DNA of 64,000 bases from an uncultured Saprospiraceae bacterium (GTDB lineage Bacteria; Bacteroidota; Bacteroidia; Chitinophagales; Saprospiraceae). Each line of letters begins with the position of its first letter. Within the stretch, counting starts at the first letter, position 1. Shown in pieces: positions 18,158 through 27,348 of the stretch. The notes below the pieces were generated by a model. It was not told where the DNA came from. It saw only the letters and a list, made by a program, of their open reading frames with translations, and did not search any database. The DNA lies in the NCBI GenBank assembly GCA_937981555.1, contig CALJOK010000012.1:62001-126000 (forward strand), read 5' to 3'. Made by a program: the position numbers and the translations under genes.

Positions 18158-19006
18158 TCATTGTGGTAACTTCCCGATTACATTATCCAAATATCTTTGA
18201 TAATAAGTCAAATCAGTTGTTCCACAAGTCTCTACTCTATTATAAATTATATTTGTCAGATTATCTATTCTATCATTCGTAACAGGTCTTGATTCAAGCC
18301 ATTTGATCGTTTTAATTGGATCGCTACCACCTCTTTTGACAAGTGACAATAACCCTTCTCCATCCCATTCAAACCCACAAATTATATCTGTGCAAAATTG
18401 ATCTGCTTCCTCCACCGCTGTTTCACTAAAAACCATTTGCCCCATCGCATCAGCAATATCTGAAATAATAGCATGACTCTCAGGATCACCTGAAATAACC
18501 TTACTTAGGTTTTTACTTCCAAATTCATTTTTCAATTGATTCATCAAATTATCTGAATCTACATAAGCCATCTCATGAGCCATCATACCTACCAACTCAT
18601 GTTCTCCTTCCAAAAACTTCAATAACCCGCTATAAATATACATATGTCCTCCAGGAAGAATAAATGCATTGATCTCATCATCATTTTTTAAAATAGATAC
18701 TTTCCAATCAAAATCATCTCTCTTCTGAACATAAACCGTATTAGCAACCTGATCCATTAATGTATTTAAGTGCATATATACTTCTTGGTAATCTGCTTCT
18801 GCCAAGACATTAAATTCATTTGAAGATTCATTAATTATCTCCGAGATAGCGTCTCCTATCATTATTTGATCTGCGTCATCAAATTCCTCCTTCGATTGTC
18901 CCACGACAATATCATCTTTCGGGTCAGGCCGACAAGAAGATATTAAACCAATCATTATAAATGAAAATAAAATAAAGTAGGTAGATGTAAATGTAGTTTT
19001 TCTCAT
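18158..19006 (-). CDS. M48-like metallopeptidase lipoprotein with broken zinc motif
   Basis: Signal peptide and lipobox (SSC, Cys25) predict a periplasmic lipoprotein. The M48 core is recognisable: NAFILPGGHMYIYSGLL (residues about 113-129), the zinc helix region at 144-148 and a downstream EEAD ligand segment. However, the HExxH motif reads HEMAY, with Tyr148 in place of the second zinc-binding His (codon TAT instead of CAT). Length (282 aa) fits secreted M48 lipoproteins of the LoiP/BepA kind. It is either a pseudo-peptidase acting as a chaperone or inhibitor, or it binds metal differently. Confidence 0.8.
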   Translation of the reverse strand: MRKTTFTSTYFILFSFIMIGLISSCRPDPKDDIVVGQSKEEFDDADQIMIGDAISEIINESSNEFNVLAEADYQEVYMHLNTLMDQVANTVYVQKRDDFDWKVSILKNDDEINAFILPGGHMYIYSGLLKFLEGEHELVGMMAHEMAYVDSDNLMNQLKNEFGSKNLSKVISGDPESHAIISDIADAMGQMVFSETAVEEADQFCTDIICGFEWDGEGLLSLVKRGGSDPIKTIKWLESRPVTNDRIDNLTNIIYNRVETCGTTDLTYYQRYLDNVIGKLPQ

Positions 19007-19093
19007 GGTATTATTTTTAGGAGGGTAAAATCATTAAGGCTAGGGGAAATTCAACATTTTATCTTTCCAAAAAATATGCCACGCCATAAAAAA

Positions 19094-19130
19094 AGCACTT
19101 TTTGGGAATCTCCCAAAAGGTGCTTTTTTT
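19094..19130 (-). terminator. Terminator of the TPR gene
   Basis: Arms at 19094-19107 and 19111-19124 pair with one G-U wobble, with an A-run on the left (a T-run on the minus strand) and a T-run on the right. It follows the 3' end of the leftward TPR gene. Confidence 0.8.
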
Positions 19131-19149
19131 AAATTGATTAAATACGCCC

Positions 19150-20547
19150 TTACATCTTAAATAAATTGATTAACGCTCTTACTTCCGAATCTTGCTCTAA
19201 TTCTGGAGTCAATTTAAATAAAGATTGCAATAAAGATGCATTCTCTTCAAGCGCCTGAGTCAATGTTTGCAAGGCTTCTTCTCTCTTACTCATTGCAAAT
19301 AAACAGGCCACTTTACAATACAAAAGTTCTGTATCTACAGTATATATTTGCGCCTCATCTAGAATCGAAAAGGCCTCCTCGCTATCTCCCATCTTCATCA
19401 AAAAGGTCGCATATTGTGTCCAATATTTTCCCAACTCAGGAGCCATATCTGTTGCTCTTTGGAAAAATACTCTTGCTTGTTGTGCATTTTTATTTTTAAA
19501 ATAAGCCTCAGCAATCGCAATTAAATATTCCTCGCGATCACAATCTGCCTCAATAGCTTGATTGTAATAATGAATTGCATCATCCCATTGCTCTTCAAAC
19601 ATATGGCATTCTCCCATTCGAAATAATGCCATACTATTAGAAGCATTCTCTTCAATTGATTTTAAATAATGCTTTTTAGCAATTGAAATTTCTCCCAAGT
19701 GTTCGTAGCAAAATCCAATTTTCGCAAAAACATCACTATCTCCTGTAGCGTTTTCTAAAAATTCTTGATACATTTTTAGCGCCTTTTCATAGTTCTCAGC
19801 CATGATATAAGACTCTGCTCCATCTTTATATGCTATTTCAAATTTACTATTAATGATAAAAGAATATTCGAATGCTTCTGCGGCAGTTTCATAATCTTCG
19901 AGACAAAAATACGCTTGCCCTAAATTATACCAAGCCAAATATGAATAAGGATGATCTTCGATAATTGCTAAATGCAACTCCACACTCTCTTCATATAATC
20001 CAGCCATTTCTACAGCCAACCAAATCTTATTTAATAAAATAGGATGATTCGGATCTTTCTGTAAAGCCTTTTTTAATACTGAAAACATCTTTTTGAAATC
20101 ACCATTGATCTCATGAATTTTTGCCAATAAAAAAAGTACTTGAGATTGTTGTGCATTTCCAGAGTTTTGATATAAACTCTTTAAAATATTATAGGCTAAT
20201 TTAAATTCGCCAAATGCAATCCATACTTCTGCCTGCAAAAGGTTTAAATCAAAATTTTCAGGTGAATAAGCTAATGCTTTTTCCAAGTATACTAATGCCT
20301 CATCGAGTTCCTCTAACTCTACTAATAATCTACTTTTATGAAACAAGAACTCCATAGAAGATCCATATTGAACTATCCCAAAATCGCAAACTTCAAGAGC
20401 CTTTTCAATATTGTTATCATTTTCAAAGAATAAGATCAAATCCAAAAGTGCCGTTTTCTCGAAAAAACCCACCGTTCCCTTTTGTGACATGTCCGAAAAC
20501 TTTAAAATAAGCTTTTTTAATATGTTTTCTTCGTGATAATATTTCAT
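19150..20547 (-). CDS. Tetratricopeptide repeat protein
   Basis: A 465-aa protein made almost wholly of TPR helices (for example SYLAWYNLGQAYFCLEDYETAAEAFEYS split over two helices, and DAIHYYNQAIEAD), about ten to eleven repeats. No signal peptide or TM segment is seen, so it is probably a cytoplasmic scaffold. TPR-rich proteins of this size are common in Bacteroidota. No enzymatic domain is visible and the partner is unknown. Confidence 0.82.
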   Translation of the reverse strand: MKYYHEENILKKLILKFSDMSQKGTVGFFEKTALLDLILFFENDNNIEKALEVCDFGIVQYGSSMEFLFHKSRLLVELEELDEALVYLEKALAYSPENFDLNLLQAEVWIAFGEFKLAYNILKSLYQNSGNAQQSQVLFLLAKIHEINGDFKKMFSVLKKALQKDPNHPILLNKIWLAVEMAGLYEESVELHLAIIEDHPYSYLAWYNLGQAYFCLEDYETAAEAFEYSFIINSKFEIAYKDGAESYIMAENYEKALKMYQEFLENATGDSDVFAKIGFCYEHLGEISIAKKHYLKSIEENASNSMALFRMGECHMFEEQWDDAIHYYNQAIEADCDREEYLIAIAEAYFKNKNAQQARVFFQRATDMAPELGKYWTQYATFLMKMGDSEEAFSILDEAQIYTVDTELLYCKVACLFAMSKREEALQTLTQALEENASLLQSLFKLTPELEQDSEVRALINLFKM

Positions 20548-20873
20548 TTTTATTTCTAGTTTAAAGTGGTATCTATTTGTAAAGATTGAAAAAATCTATT
20601 TAAGAAACTACTTTTTTGAAGAAAATAATTTTAATACTTTTTAGTATTAAATTAAATCATAAAGTGTATAACTTACTGACAATCAACATATTATGAAATG
20701 AAATAAATTATAAATATTTTTAGTATAACCTTTAATTGACTCTTTCTCATACATTAATACATGATAAAGAATCACATCTATTTTGAAAAAAAACAACCTT
20801 AAAAAACTTGATTTTTAGGTAGGATAAAAATTAGAAAAAAATCACATTTGTGACAACACATTAGATAAAAAAT
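20548..20873. other. Intergenic region upstream of the TPR gene
   Basis: 326 bp of very AT-rich sequence between two leftward genes. It holds a small hairpin (AATACT/AGTATT at about 20633-20648) and presumably the TPR promoter, although no clear TAnnTTTG match was found on the minus strand. No coding potential or RNA gene was recognised. Confidence 0.5.
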
Positions 20874-21773
20874 CTATTTATTTTGGAAAACATTGATAGG
20901 TCTGCTTACTAAAAAAACTCCTGCAAAGATTAAAATCCCTGCTAATATTTTAACCACGCCTAATTCATCTTTTCCCATAGTCAAAGCAATGATGGATGCA
21001 AACAATGGTTGCAAATAGATATAAATACTTGTCACGGAGGGATTGACTATTTTCAAAGCAAATGCATTAAATAGGTAGGCTAAAAACGTAACGGCAATTA
21101 AAACATAAGCAAATGCCAACCAGATTGTAGGAGTAAAAGTAGACCATTCAATTGCTTTGACATCGTTCCAGCCAAAAGGTAAAACCATAAAAATACTAAA
21201 AGTAAAAACCCACTTGACTACCGTTATCGGGTGATATCGAATCATTAGTTTTTTTACTAAAACCAAATAAATCCCATATGAAATAGCATTAGTAAAAATT
21301 AAAGCATCTCCTAATAATTGATCTTGTTGCAACGAAAATGAACCTCCTTTACTAATTAAAATAATTGCACCAATTGCCCCTATAGCGATCCCTATCATTT
21401 TTTGAAGAGTGATTTTCTCTTTTATTATAATAGCAGAAGTAACTAAAACGAGAATCGGAGTTGTGGTCATAATCAAGGAAGCATTAATCGGAGTTGTATA
21501 TTTTAACCCCATAAAAAAACACATTTGATTTACAGCTACTCCAAAAAATGCACACAATAAGAGCATTGGAATGTCTCCTTTTTTTATTCTTTCCCGAACA
21601 AATACTAGATGAAAAAACCAAAATAATCCCATTCCACTCAAAACTCGAAAAACAATAAATCCAAAGGGTTGAATATAATTATCATCCAAAACCAATTTGG
21701 CAATCGAATAATTAGCTCCATAAATTAATGCTACTAAAAATAGTGCAATATGCGCTTTGGCAACTTTAGACAT
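20874..21773 (-). CDS. EamA/DMT-family membrane transporter
   Basis: A 299-aa polytopic protein with ten predicted TM helices arranged as two EamA repeats (residues about 5-140 and 150-290). Typical features include the N-terminal GANYSIAKLVL, a GLKYTTPINASLIMTTTPILV segment in repeat 1 and VTSIYIYLQPLFASIIA in repeat 2. DMT-superfamily members export amino acids or other metabolites by proton antiport. The substrate cannot be told from sequence. Confidence 0.88.
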   Translation of the reverse strand: MSKVAKAHIALFLVALIYGANYSIAKLVLDDNYIQPFGFIVFRVLSGMGLFWFFHLVFVRERIKKGDIPMLLLCAFFGVAVNQMCFFMGLKYTTPINASLIMTTTPILVLVTSAIIIKEKITLQKMIGIAIGAIGAIILISKGGSFSLQQDQLLGDALIFTNAISYGIYLVLVKKLMIRYHPITVVKWVFTFSIFMVLPFGWNDVKAIEWSTFTPTIWLAFAYVLIAVTFLAYLFNAFALKIVNPSVTSIYIYLQPLFASIIALTMGKDELGVVKILAGILIFAGVFLVSRPINVFQNK

Positions 21774-21800
21774 AAATATAGTTTATCCAATTTAAGCAAT

Positions 21801-21838
21801 AAAAAAATCGGCGCTTATAATAAATATAAGCACCGATT
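21801..21838 (-). terminator. Terminator of the sigma-factor operon
   Basis: ATCGGCGCTTATA-type arms pair around an AT-rich loop with one mismatch. The + strand A-run on the left becomes a T-run after the hairpin on the minus strand. It follows the last gene of the ECF operon. Confidence 0.75.
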
Positions 21839-21878
21839 CTCACTCTACAAATGTAGAAAATTATGGATAATTCTTTAT

Positions 21879-22343
21879 TCAATTTCCGTTTTGCATATTC
21901 TTTCGTCGCTTTTGTCGTTCTTTTCTCCGCTCTTTCATCATGTCCAATATAGTTGTTTTGAATTCCCTCTCAGCTACTTGGAGCGTTGCAATTTTCCGAA
22001 TAGACAAAACTTTTTTTAACTTTTCAAAATATGTTTTTTTCAAGTCTAACAGCTCTTGCTCTTTCTTAAAGTTGTTGATCATTTTCTCTTCCAATTCAGC
22101 ATCAGACAAATTTTCGAGCCTCGGCTTTCTTTTATTATTGCCTCTGATTACTTTTCGATCCTTTTGGAACTGGTTATAAATTGGCCAAAATCTCGCAGAC
22201 TCCTCTGCAGTCAAATCTAAGCGATTGGTGATGTAAGCTACTTTCTGAGCTTCTATTTTTGCATTGCCGCTGTCTCCTGGTTGAGCGAAAAGACTTACAG
22301 CACAAAAACAAACGAAGCATAATCCTAAAATAAATTCTTTCAT
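21879..22343 (-). CDS. Periplasmic Spy/CpxP-like protein of the ECF operon
   Basis: A signal peptide ending FAQ precedes a highly charged helical protein of 154 aa. The segment AYITNRLDLTAEESARFWPIYNQF resembles the LTxxQ-type helix of Spy/CpxP/CnrX-like periplasmic sensors, and the C-terminus is a Lys/Arg-rich tail. It is the third gene after an ECF sigma factor and a TM protein. By position and fold it may act as a periplasmic stress sensor or chaperone for that sigma circuit (inference). Confidence 0.65.
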   Translation of the reverse strand: MKEFILGLCFVCFCAVSLFAQPGDSGNAKIEAQKVAYITNRLDLTAEESARFWPIYNQFQKDRKVIRGNNKRKPRLENLSDAELEEKMINNFKKEQELLDLKKTYFEKLKKVLSIRKIATLQVAEREFKTTILDMMKERRKERQKRRKNMQNGN

Positions 22344-22388
22344 ATTTAATTTTTTTCTTGGTGTTATACATTTAGGTTTTGATGCTTT

Positions 22389-22919
22389 CTATAAAAAATC
22401 TTCCAAATCAGAAGCATCGATGTCATCTATTATTTCTTCCAAATACCCATCTAAATCCTCATCTTCAATTTCCATCTCTGTCCAACTTCCTCCTTCTTCA
22501 TTTCCCAAAACATTCAATAACTCTTGAACTTCAAAATCATCAATATTTGCTTTAATATAATTTTCCAATTCATTTGAAGTCAAATCTACTGCTAGAGTAT
22601 TTGATTCAGCTGTGTTATTTAAAATAAAGACCGAAGCTACTCCCAACATAATCATCATCGCAAATCCAATAGTCATTTTAGGCTGAAAAAAGATAGCTAA
22701 ACGTTCTGTCAATTGATTTAACCACCTATTTGTAGATGAAGTTGAAACAGTTTTTTCAATTGTTTTATTTTTAGAAAAATCAATTTGATTTAAAATCTGC
22801 TCTGGTAATTGGTTAAAATAATTTTCAGGCACGTCAAACACATCTTCCTTCTCCAACTTTGAAAGCGAAGGTGCTAACTTTTCCAATTCGTCCTGAATTT
22901 CTTTTTTATTATTTTTCAT
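22389..22919 (-). CDS. Single-TM protein, probable anti-sigma factor
   Basis: The N-terminal cytoplasmic part has the motif VPENYFNQLPEQILNQI, which recurs in proteins encoded next to ECF sigma factors in Bacteroidota. A TM helix follows at residues about 85-105 (IGFAMMIMLGVASVFIL), and then an acidic periplasmic tail ending in repeated DxxD/E clusters. The gene lies 9 bp after the sigma-factor gene, which supports an anti-sigma role. There is no zinc (ZAS) motif. Confidence 0.7.
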   Translation of the reverse strand: MKNNKKEIQDELEKLAPSLSKLEKEDVFDVPENYFNQLPEQILNQIDFSKNKTIEKTVSTSSTNRWLNQLTERLAIFFQPKMTIGFAMMIMLGVASVFILNNTAESNTLAVDLTSNELENYIKANIDDFEVQELLNVLGNEEGGSWTEMEIEDEDLDGYLEEIIDDIDASDLEDFL

Positions 22920-22928
22920 GATAAACTT

Positions 22929-23498
22929 TTAAACGTCAGTTTGTTCGTTCAAAAAATGTTCAATTTTTTTTACTGCGTGATGATAAGATGCTTTCAATCC
23001 ACCTACCGAAGTTTCCAACATATCTGAAATATCTCGGTAACTCATTTCCTCAAAATACCTCATATTGAAAACTAATTTTTGTTTCTCAGGCAAAAGTTCA
23101 ACTGCTCGTTTTAATTTCGACTGAGCTAAATCCCCATCAAAATAACTATCTGCACTCAACCGATTCGCCATATCCAAATCCCCATCATCAATCGAAGTAG
23201 TTGCTTTTCGCTTTTTTTTATTTAAAAAAGTAATCGTTTCATTTGTCGCAATTCGATAAAGCCATGTATATAACTGAGCATTACCTTCGAACTTTTTAAT
23301 ATTCTTGAAGACCTTGATAAAGGTGTTTTGAATTACATCATTCGCATCCTCATGTTCATTGACCATTCTTCGAATATGCCCATACAATCGCTCTTGGTAT
23401 TTCAGTACCAGCCATCTGAAAGCTTGTTCCACGTTAATATCGTTTTGGAGCAAGTTTAAAATTTCTTCGTCCGAAATGTTTGAAGTCGATTGCTGCAA
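22929..23498 (-). CDS. ECF-type RNA polymerase sigma factor
   Basis: A 189-aa sigma-70 family protein with region 2 (YQERLYGHIRRMVNEHEDANDVIQNTFIKVF, shown here in part) and region 4 (LPEKQKLVFNMRYFEEMSYR followed by DISDMLETSVGGLKASYHHA), and no regions 1 or 3. It heads a three-gene leftward operon with a presumed anti-sigma protein and a periplasmic helical protein. It should direct an envelope-related regulon whose signal is unknown. Confidence 0.93.
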   Translation of the reverse strand: MQQSTSNISDEEILNLLQNDINVEQAFRWLVLKYQERLYGHIRRMVNEHEDANDVIQNTFIKVFKNIKKFEGNAQLYTWLYRIATNETITFLNKKKRKATTSIDDGDLDMANRLSADSYFDGDLAQSKLKRAVELLPEKQKLVFNMRYFEEMSYRDISDMLETSVGGLKASYHHAVKKIEHFLNEQTDV

Positions 23499-23594
23499 TA
23501 TATAAGGTTTGATATTTTGACTTGAAAAATGTAAAAAGGTTTAATTCATAAATTAAAAATTTAAACGTAAAATAGTACTGCCATTGTTACATTA

Positions 23595-23634
23595 AAAAAG
23601 CGGCTTCAATCCAAATGGATTGAAGCCGCTTTTT
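23595..23634 (-). terminator. Terminator of the PD40-OmpA gene
   Basis: Perfect 14-bp arms at 23599-23612 and 23617-23630, flanked by an A-run and a short T-run. It lies just beyond the 3' end of the leftward OmpA-like gene. Confidence 0.88.
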
Positions 23635-23679
23635 GGGGATAACCAATTTCCAAGAAACGACTAAAATTGATTCCTCCCA

Positions 23680-25347
23680 TTATTTCTGAGTTTGCAATTG
23701 CCCTGCATTATTTATTTTAGTGATTATCACATCTACCCTTCTATTTTTTGCTCGAAGTTCATTAGTTCTATTATTGTTAAGTGGTATTTTATCCCCCATC
23801 CCTACTGTCTCAATTCGAAGTGGTTGGATAAATTTTTTATACACCAAATATTCTTTAATCGCCTTTGCTCTTTCCTCTGATAATTTTTGCAAAGCCAATT
23901 TATCACCTTGGTTATCAGTATGTCCTTCTATACGAATGGAGACTGTCCAATTTTCATTTAAAAACTCTGCTAACTCATCTAAAGAAGCATAAGATTCTTC
24001 TAAAACAATTGCTTTCGATTGCTCAAAGAAAATTGGTTTCAACTCAACTTTAGTATTCACTTGCATTGGATCTAAAAACAAATCCAAAGAATGCGTTTTA
24101 TAATATACATAATCAGGTCGAAAAGTAAGTTGTTCTTCCTTCCCTGCAAATCCAGGTCTTTCAGCAATCAACCGATATGTCTTTCCCTTTGGCAAACTCA
24201 ATTCAAATGTACCGTCATCAGATACATAAACGCTTTCCAAGTGGTCTTCTCCTACTGGCGCAAATAGAATTCTTGCAGGTTCTTTTTCATTTGTTTTCGT
24301 ATTTAAAATGCGCCCTTTGATATTTACTTGGATTGGATTGGGCGGCATTAATTCCGCTTTGAAAATATCCAAAGAACCTTCTCGATTGGAAGAAAAATAA
24401 AGGTAACCTGTCGCAGAATTAAAATAAGGTTGACTATCATCGGCATCAGAATTGATTGGTTCCACAAATCGATATGGCACACTCCAATCCTCCCAGTTAT
24501 CTCCAGTTCGGATCAAATAGAAAATATCACTTCCTCCCAATGATCCTTTTCGATTAGATGAAAAAAACAATCGCTTGCCATCTTCTGAAAGAAAAGGTGT
24601 AGTCTCTCGATAAACTGTATTTACTTTTGGTCCAAGATTTTGTGGTTCACTCCATTGGTTGTGCCCAATTTTAAAACACACATATAAATCATTGTCACCA
24701 TAACTATCAGATCGTTGCATGGAAAGAATCAAAATATTTCCATCTGCACTCATCGCAAGGTTAACATCAGAATTATTATTAGAGTAATTTTTTATTTCGA
24801 TTGGCTCTGGAAAAGTCCATTGATTATCAGAGGTCTTCCGAGTAATCGAAAACCCTTTTTCCAAACCTCCAAATTGTGAAAATTTATTAATCACCACTAA
24901 CTCATTTCCATTAGGAGTCAATGCACTTACACTATTTGGAAGTGCATTATTGAGTGGATAACTTGGATGAGATATTTTTTCAAAATTATCGAAAATAGAT
25001 TCTGCTATCCAAATATCTTGGTTGAACTTTGAACGTTGTGGATCACGAACTTCCTCTCCAGCTATTTTTGAATAAATGCGTTTTAGTTTATTTTGATAAT
25101 CAATTTCATTTAACTGAGTGCCAATATCAGCTCCATCCAACTTGAGCGTTCTGTCAAATGTGGGATGTCCAACTCTAGTAAAATAAAGGGTTTTTCCATC
25201 AATACTTACGACAGGTGAGATTTCATCGTATTGCGAAGTATTTATTCCATTATTCATTGACTCAACTTTGAAAACCTGAGCAATGGTTGCAGAAGAAAAA
25301 AATAGGATTATTAATAATAAATGTAGAGATACTAAGTGTTGATTCAT
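23680..25347 (-). CDS. PD40 beta-propeller / OmpA-like outer membrane protein
   Basis: A signal peptide (ending TIAQ) is followed by WD40-like PD40 repeats (for example TPFLSEDGKRLFFSSNRKG and YFNSATGYLYFSSNREG), a carboxypeptidase-regulatory-like insert (about residues 355-405) and a C-terminal OmpA peptidoglycan-binding domain (IRIEGHTDNQGD, LSEERAKAIKEYL, NRRVDVII). PD40-OmpA proteins are abundant in Bacteroidota. Some relatives, such as PorE, are peptidoglycan-anchoring components of T9SS, and this one could be similar. The OmpA domain's conserved Asp/Arg pair is present. Confidence 0.88.
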   Translation of the reverse strand: MNQHLVSLHLLLIILFFSSATIAQVFKVESMNNGINTSQYDEISPVVSIDGKTLYFTRVGHPTFDRTLKLDGADIGTQLNEIDYQNKLKRIYSKIAGEEVRDPQRSKFNQDIWIAESIFDNFEKISHPSYPLNNALPNSVSALTPNGNELVVINKFSQFGGLEKGFSITRKTSDNQWTFPEPIEIKNYSNNNSDVNLAMSADGNILILSMQRSDSYGDNDLYVCFKIGHNQWSEPQNLGPKVNTVYRETTPFLSEDGKRLFFSSNRKGSLGGSDIFYLIRTGDNWEDWSVPYRFVEPINSDADDSQPYFNSATGYLYFSSNREGSLDIFKAELMPPNPIQVNIKGRILNTKTNEKEPARILFAPVGEDHLESVYVSDDGTFELSLPKGKTYRLIAERPGFAGKEEQLTFRPDYVYYKTHSLDLFLDPMQVNTKVELKPIFFEQSKAIVLEESYASLDELAEFLNENWTVSIRIEGHTDNQGDKLALQKLSEERAKAIKEYLVYKKFIQPLRIETVGMGDKIPLNNNRTNELRAKNRRVDVIITKINNAGQLQTQK

Positions 25348-25517
25348 AGTGCTAAAGTGTGGTCTAGGGAATTCAGAAAATAAGAATTAAAGTGTTTTGT
25401 CTTTTAAATATCAGGGAGTTAGATTTTGGAGGGAAGTAAGATCTTGAAGCGAATTGAGACTTAATTTATAAAGATATTTCAACATATGCAAGTTTTAGAA
25501 ATATTGGAAAATCTAAT

Positions 25518-25997
25518 TTATTTTAGGAGGCTGTCACACCAACCATCAATTATGGATTTCAAAGCAACAAACATAGGCTCTCGTCCTACCTTAGTTACTA
25601 ATTCTTCTTCCTCTTCCAAAAGGGAATCTTCGATAAATGCTAACAAATCTTCTTGAGGGCTATTTTCAAAAAAAACATTGAGCCGATCTCTAAATTGCTT
25701 TGAAGTCACCTCATTAATTAATTGCCAATTTTTTTCTTCCAACTTCCCCAAAACATCAGCAGATGTTCTAGGCAAATCTCCTACCTCATCTTTTATTGAT
25801 TTAAAAATAACTAAAACCAAAAACAAAAAATACTGTTTTTCTGCTTCCGTAAATAAATCAAAATTATCAGAAAAAATATACGCAGCAATGTTTGGTTGCT
25901 CCATGCTTAAGTCCACCGTAGCCTCTTTGAATGCTTCTTCCGATCCTCCAATCTCTTCAGCAACTCGATCAATAATTTCTTCTGAAATAAATTTCAT
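25518..25997 (-). CDS. Conserved hypothetical protein (159 aa)
   Basis: The frame is open further upstream, but the ATG at 25997 (MKFISEEIIDRVAEEIGG) is preferred because upstream sequence would run into the prs promoter region. The protein is acidic and helical, with no signal peptide and no recognised domain. It contains QPNIAAYIFSDNFDLFTEAEKQ and an acidic LLEEEEEL stretch. It is divergent from prs. Function unknown. Confidence 0.7.
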   Translation of the reverse strand: MKFISEEIIDRVAEEIGGSEEAFKEATVDLSMEQPNIAAYIFSDNFDLFTEAEKQYFLFLVLVIFKSIKDEVGDLPRTSADVLGKLEEKNWQLINEVTSKQFRDRLNVFFENSPQEDLLAFIEDSLLEEEEELVTKVGREPMFVALKSIIDGWCDSLLK

Positions 25998-26143
25998 CCT
26001 TTTTTTGCTCGAAAGTAAAACATTTTTTGGGTATTGGGAAATTTGGGGTTGAGTATTGGGATATCCTTCATTTGATAAATACAAATATCCCAACATTCAA
26101 AAATCCCTTTACTTTAAATTAACATCCAACTCTAAACTTTTCT

Positions 26144-26151
26144 TACCTTTG
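26144..26151 (+). promoter_or_regulatory. Bacteroidota -7 element (TACCTTTG) of prs
   Basis: A good TAnnTTTG match 18 bp before the GTG at 26170. Transcription from it would begin downstream of the more distal ATG at 26056, so it decides the start of prs. Confidence 0.75.
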
Positions 26152-26169
26152 CAGCAAAACATTCATATC

Positions 26170-27102
26170 GTGGAAGTAAAACTTTTTTCAGGAATCGAGT
26201 CAGAATATCTGGCTACGAAAATTGCAGATTATTACGGTTTTAATTTGGGTGACAAAACCCTTTTAAAATTCTCAGATGGCGAAATGCAACCCATCATCAA
26301 TGAGTCCGTTCGTGGCTCTTACGTTTTTTTAATCCAATCTACTTTTGCTCCTTCTGACAATTTGATGGAACTACTCTTAATGATTGATACTGTGAAGCGA
26401 GCTTCTGCAGGTTATATCACAGCAGTAATTCCATATTTTGGTTATGCAAGACAAGATCGAAAAGACAAACCGAGAGTTCCGATTTCAGCAAAGTTAATTG
26501 CCAATTTGATTCAAGCTGCAGGAGCCAATCGAATTATGACGATGGATTTTCATGCAGATCAAATTCAAGGATTTTTTGACATCCCTGTGGATCATCTTAA
26601 AAGTGAAGCGATTTTTATTCGTCACTTAGAAAAAAAGGATATGTCTAATGTCATCTTTGCATCACCTGATGTAGGAGGTGTGAAACGTGCTCGAACTTAT
26701 GCTAAGCACTTCCATAGGAGATTAGTCATTTGTGATAAGTATAGAAAAAGAGCTAACGAAATTGCAGGAATGACTGTTATTGGAGATGTAGCTGGAGCAG
26801 ATGTAATCTTAGTAGATGATATTGCAGATACAGCTGGAACACTTTGTAGAGCAGCTGATATTATCATGGAACAAGGAGCTAAAAGTGTGCAAGCATTAAT
26901 CACTCATCCTGTATTATCTGGAAATGCTTACGAAAATATCAATAACTCAAAATTGAGTAAAATGATTGTAACGGACACTATTCCATTGAAACAAGAATCT
27001 GATAAAATCGAAGTGATTTCAACTTCTAAATTATTTGCCAAAGCCATCAGAAATACGCATGAGCATCGATCGATTTCTGCACTTTTTGTAGGTGAACAAT
27101 AA
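26170..27102 (+). CDS. prs: Ribose-phosphate pyrophosphokinase
   Basis: Makes PRPP from ribose 5-phosphate and ATP for nucleotide, His and Trp synthesis. Visible motifs are FSDGEMQPIINESVRG, YFGYARQDRKDKPR (ATP loop), MDFHADQIQGFF, PDVGGVKRAR and the PRPP-binding loop VILVDDIADTAGT. The GTG start gives 310 aa, the usual length. The upstream extension to an ATG at 26056 lies before the promoter and is rejected. rplY follows, a common pairing in bacteria. Confidence 0.96.
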   Translation: MEVKLFSGIESEYLATKIADYYGFNLGDKTLLKFSDGEMQPIINESVRGSYVFLIQSTFAPSDNLMELLLMIDTVKRASAGYITAVIPYFGYARQDRKDKPRVPISAKLIANLIQAAGANRIMTMDFHADQIQGFFDIPVDHLKSEAIFIRHLEKKDMSNVIFASPDVGGVKRARTYAKHFHRRLVICDKYRKRANEIAGMTVIGDVAGADVILVDDIADTAGTLCRAADIIMEQGAKSVQALITHPVLSGNAYENINNSKLSKMIVTDTIPLKQESDKIEVISTSKLFAKAIRNTHEHRSISALFVGEQ

Positions 27103-27153
27103 TAAAATTAAAGTCAGATTGACAAAATAAAATTTTAATCTTTTATTAAAAAA

Positions 27154-27181
27154 AGGCGCAAAAGTAATTTTGCGCCTTTTT
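27154..27181 (+). terminator. Terminator of prs
   Basis: AGGCGCAAAA and TTTTGCGCCT form a perfect 10-bp stem with a GTAA loop, followed by T residues. Confidence 0.88.
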
Positions 27182-27281
27182 ATTTTTATAACTTATTGAT
27201 AATCAGTCATTATTTCGCCCAAATAATTAATTTTAATTTGAATTAAACTTCTTTTTTGTTTCCAAATAATAATAAAAAACT

Positions 27282-27289
27282 TATCTTTG
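27282..27289 (+). promoter_or_regulatory. Bacteroidota -7 element (TATCTTTG) of rplY
   Basis: A TAnnTTTG match 60 bp before the rplY start. It gives the ribosomal protein gene its own transcript, separate from prs, which ends at the terminator upstream. Confidence 0.7.
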
Positions 27290-27348
27290 CGTGCCTTTTG
27301 AAAAAGGGCTAAAAATCTGATATTTCTTAAAATTAAAATATTCATAAA

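Noticed and set aside
26056-26169. N-terminal extension of prs
   Set aside because: It lies upstream of the promoter element and adds 38 residues absent from the family.
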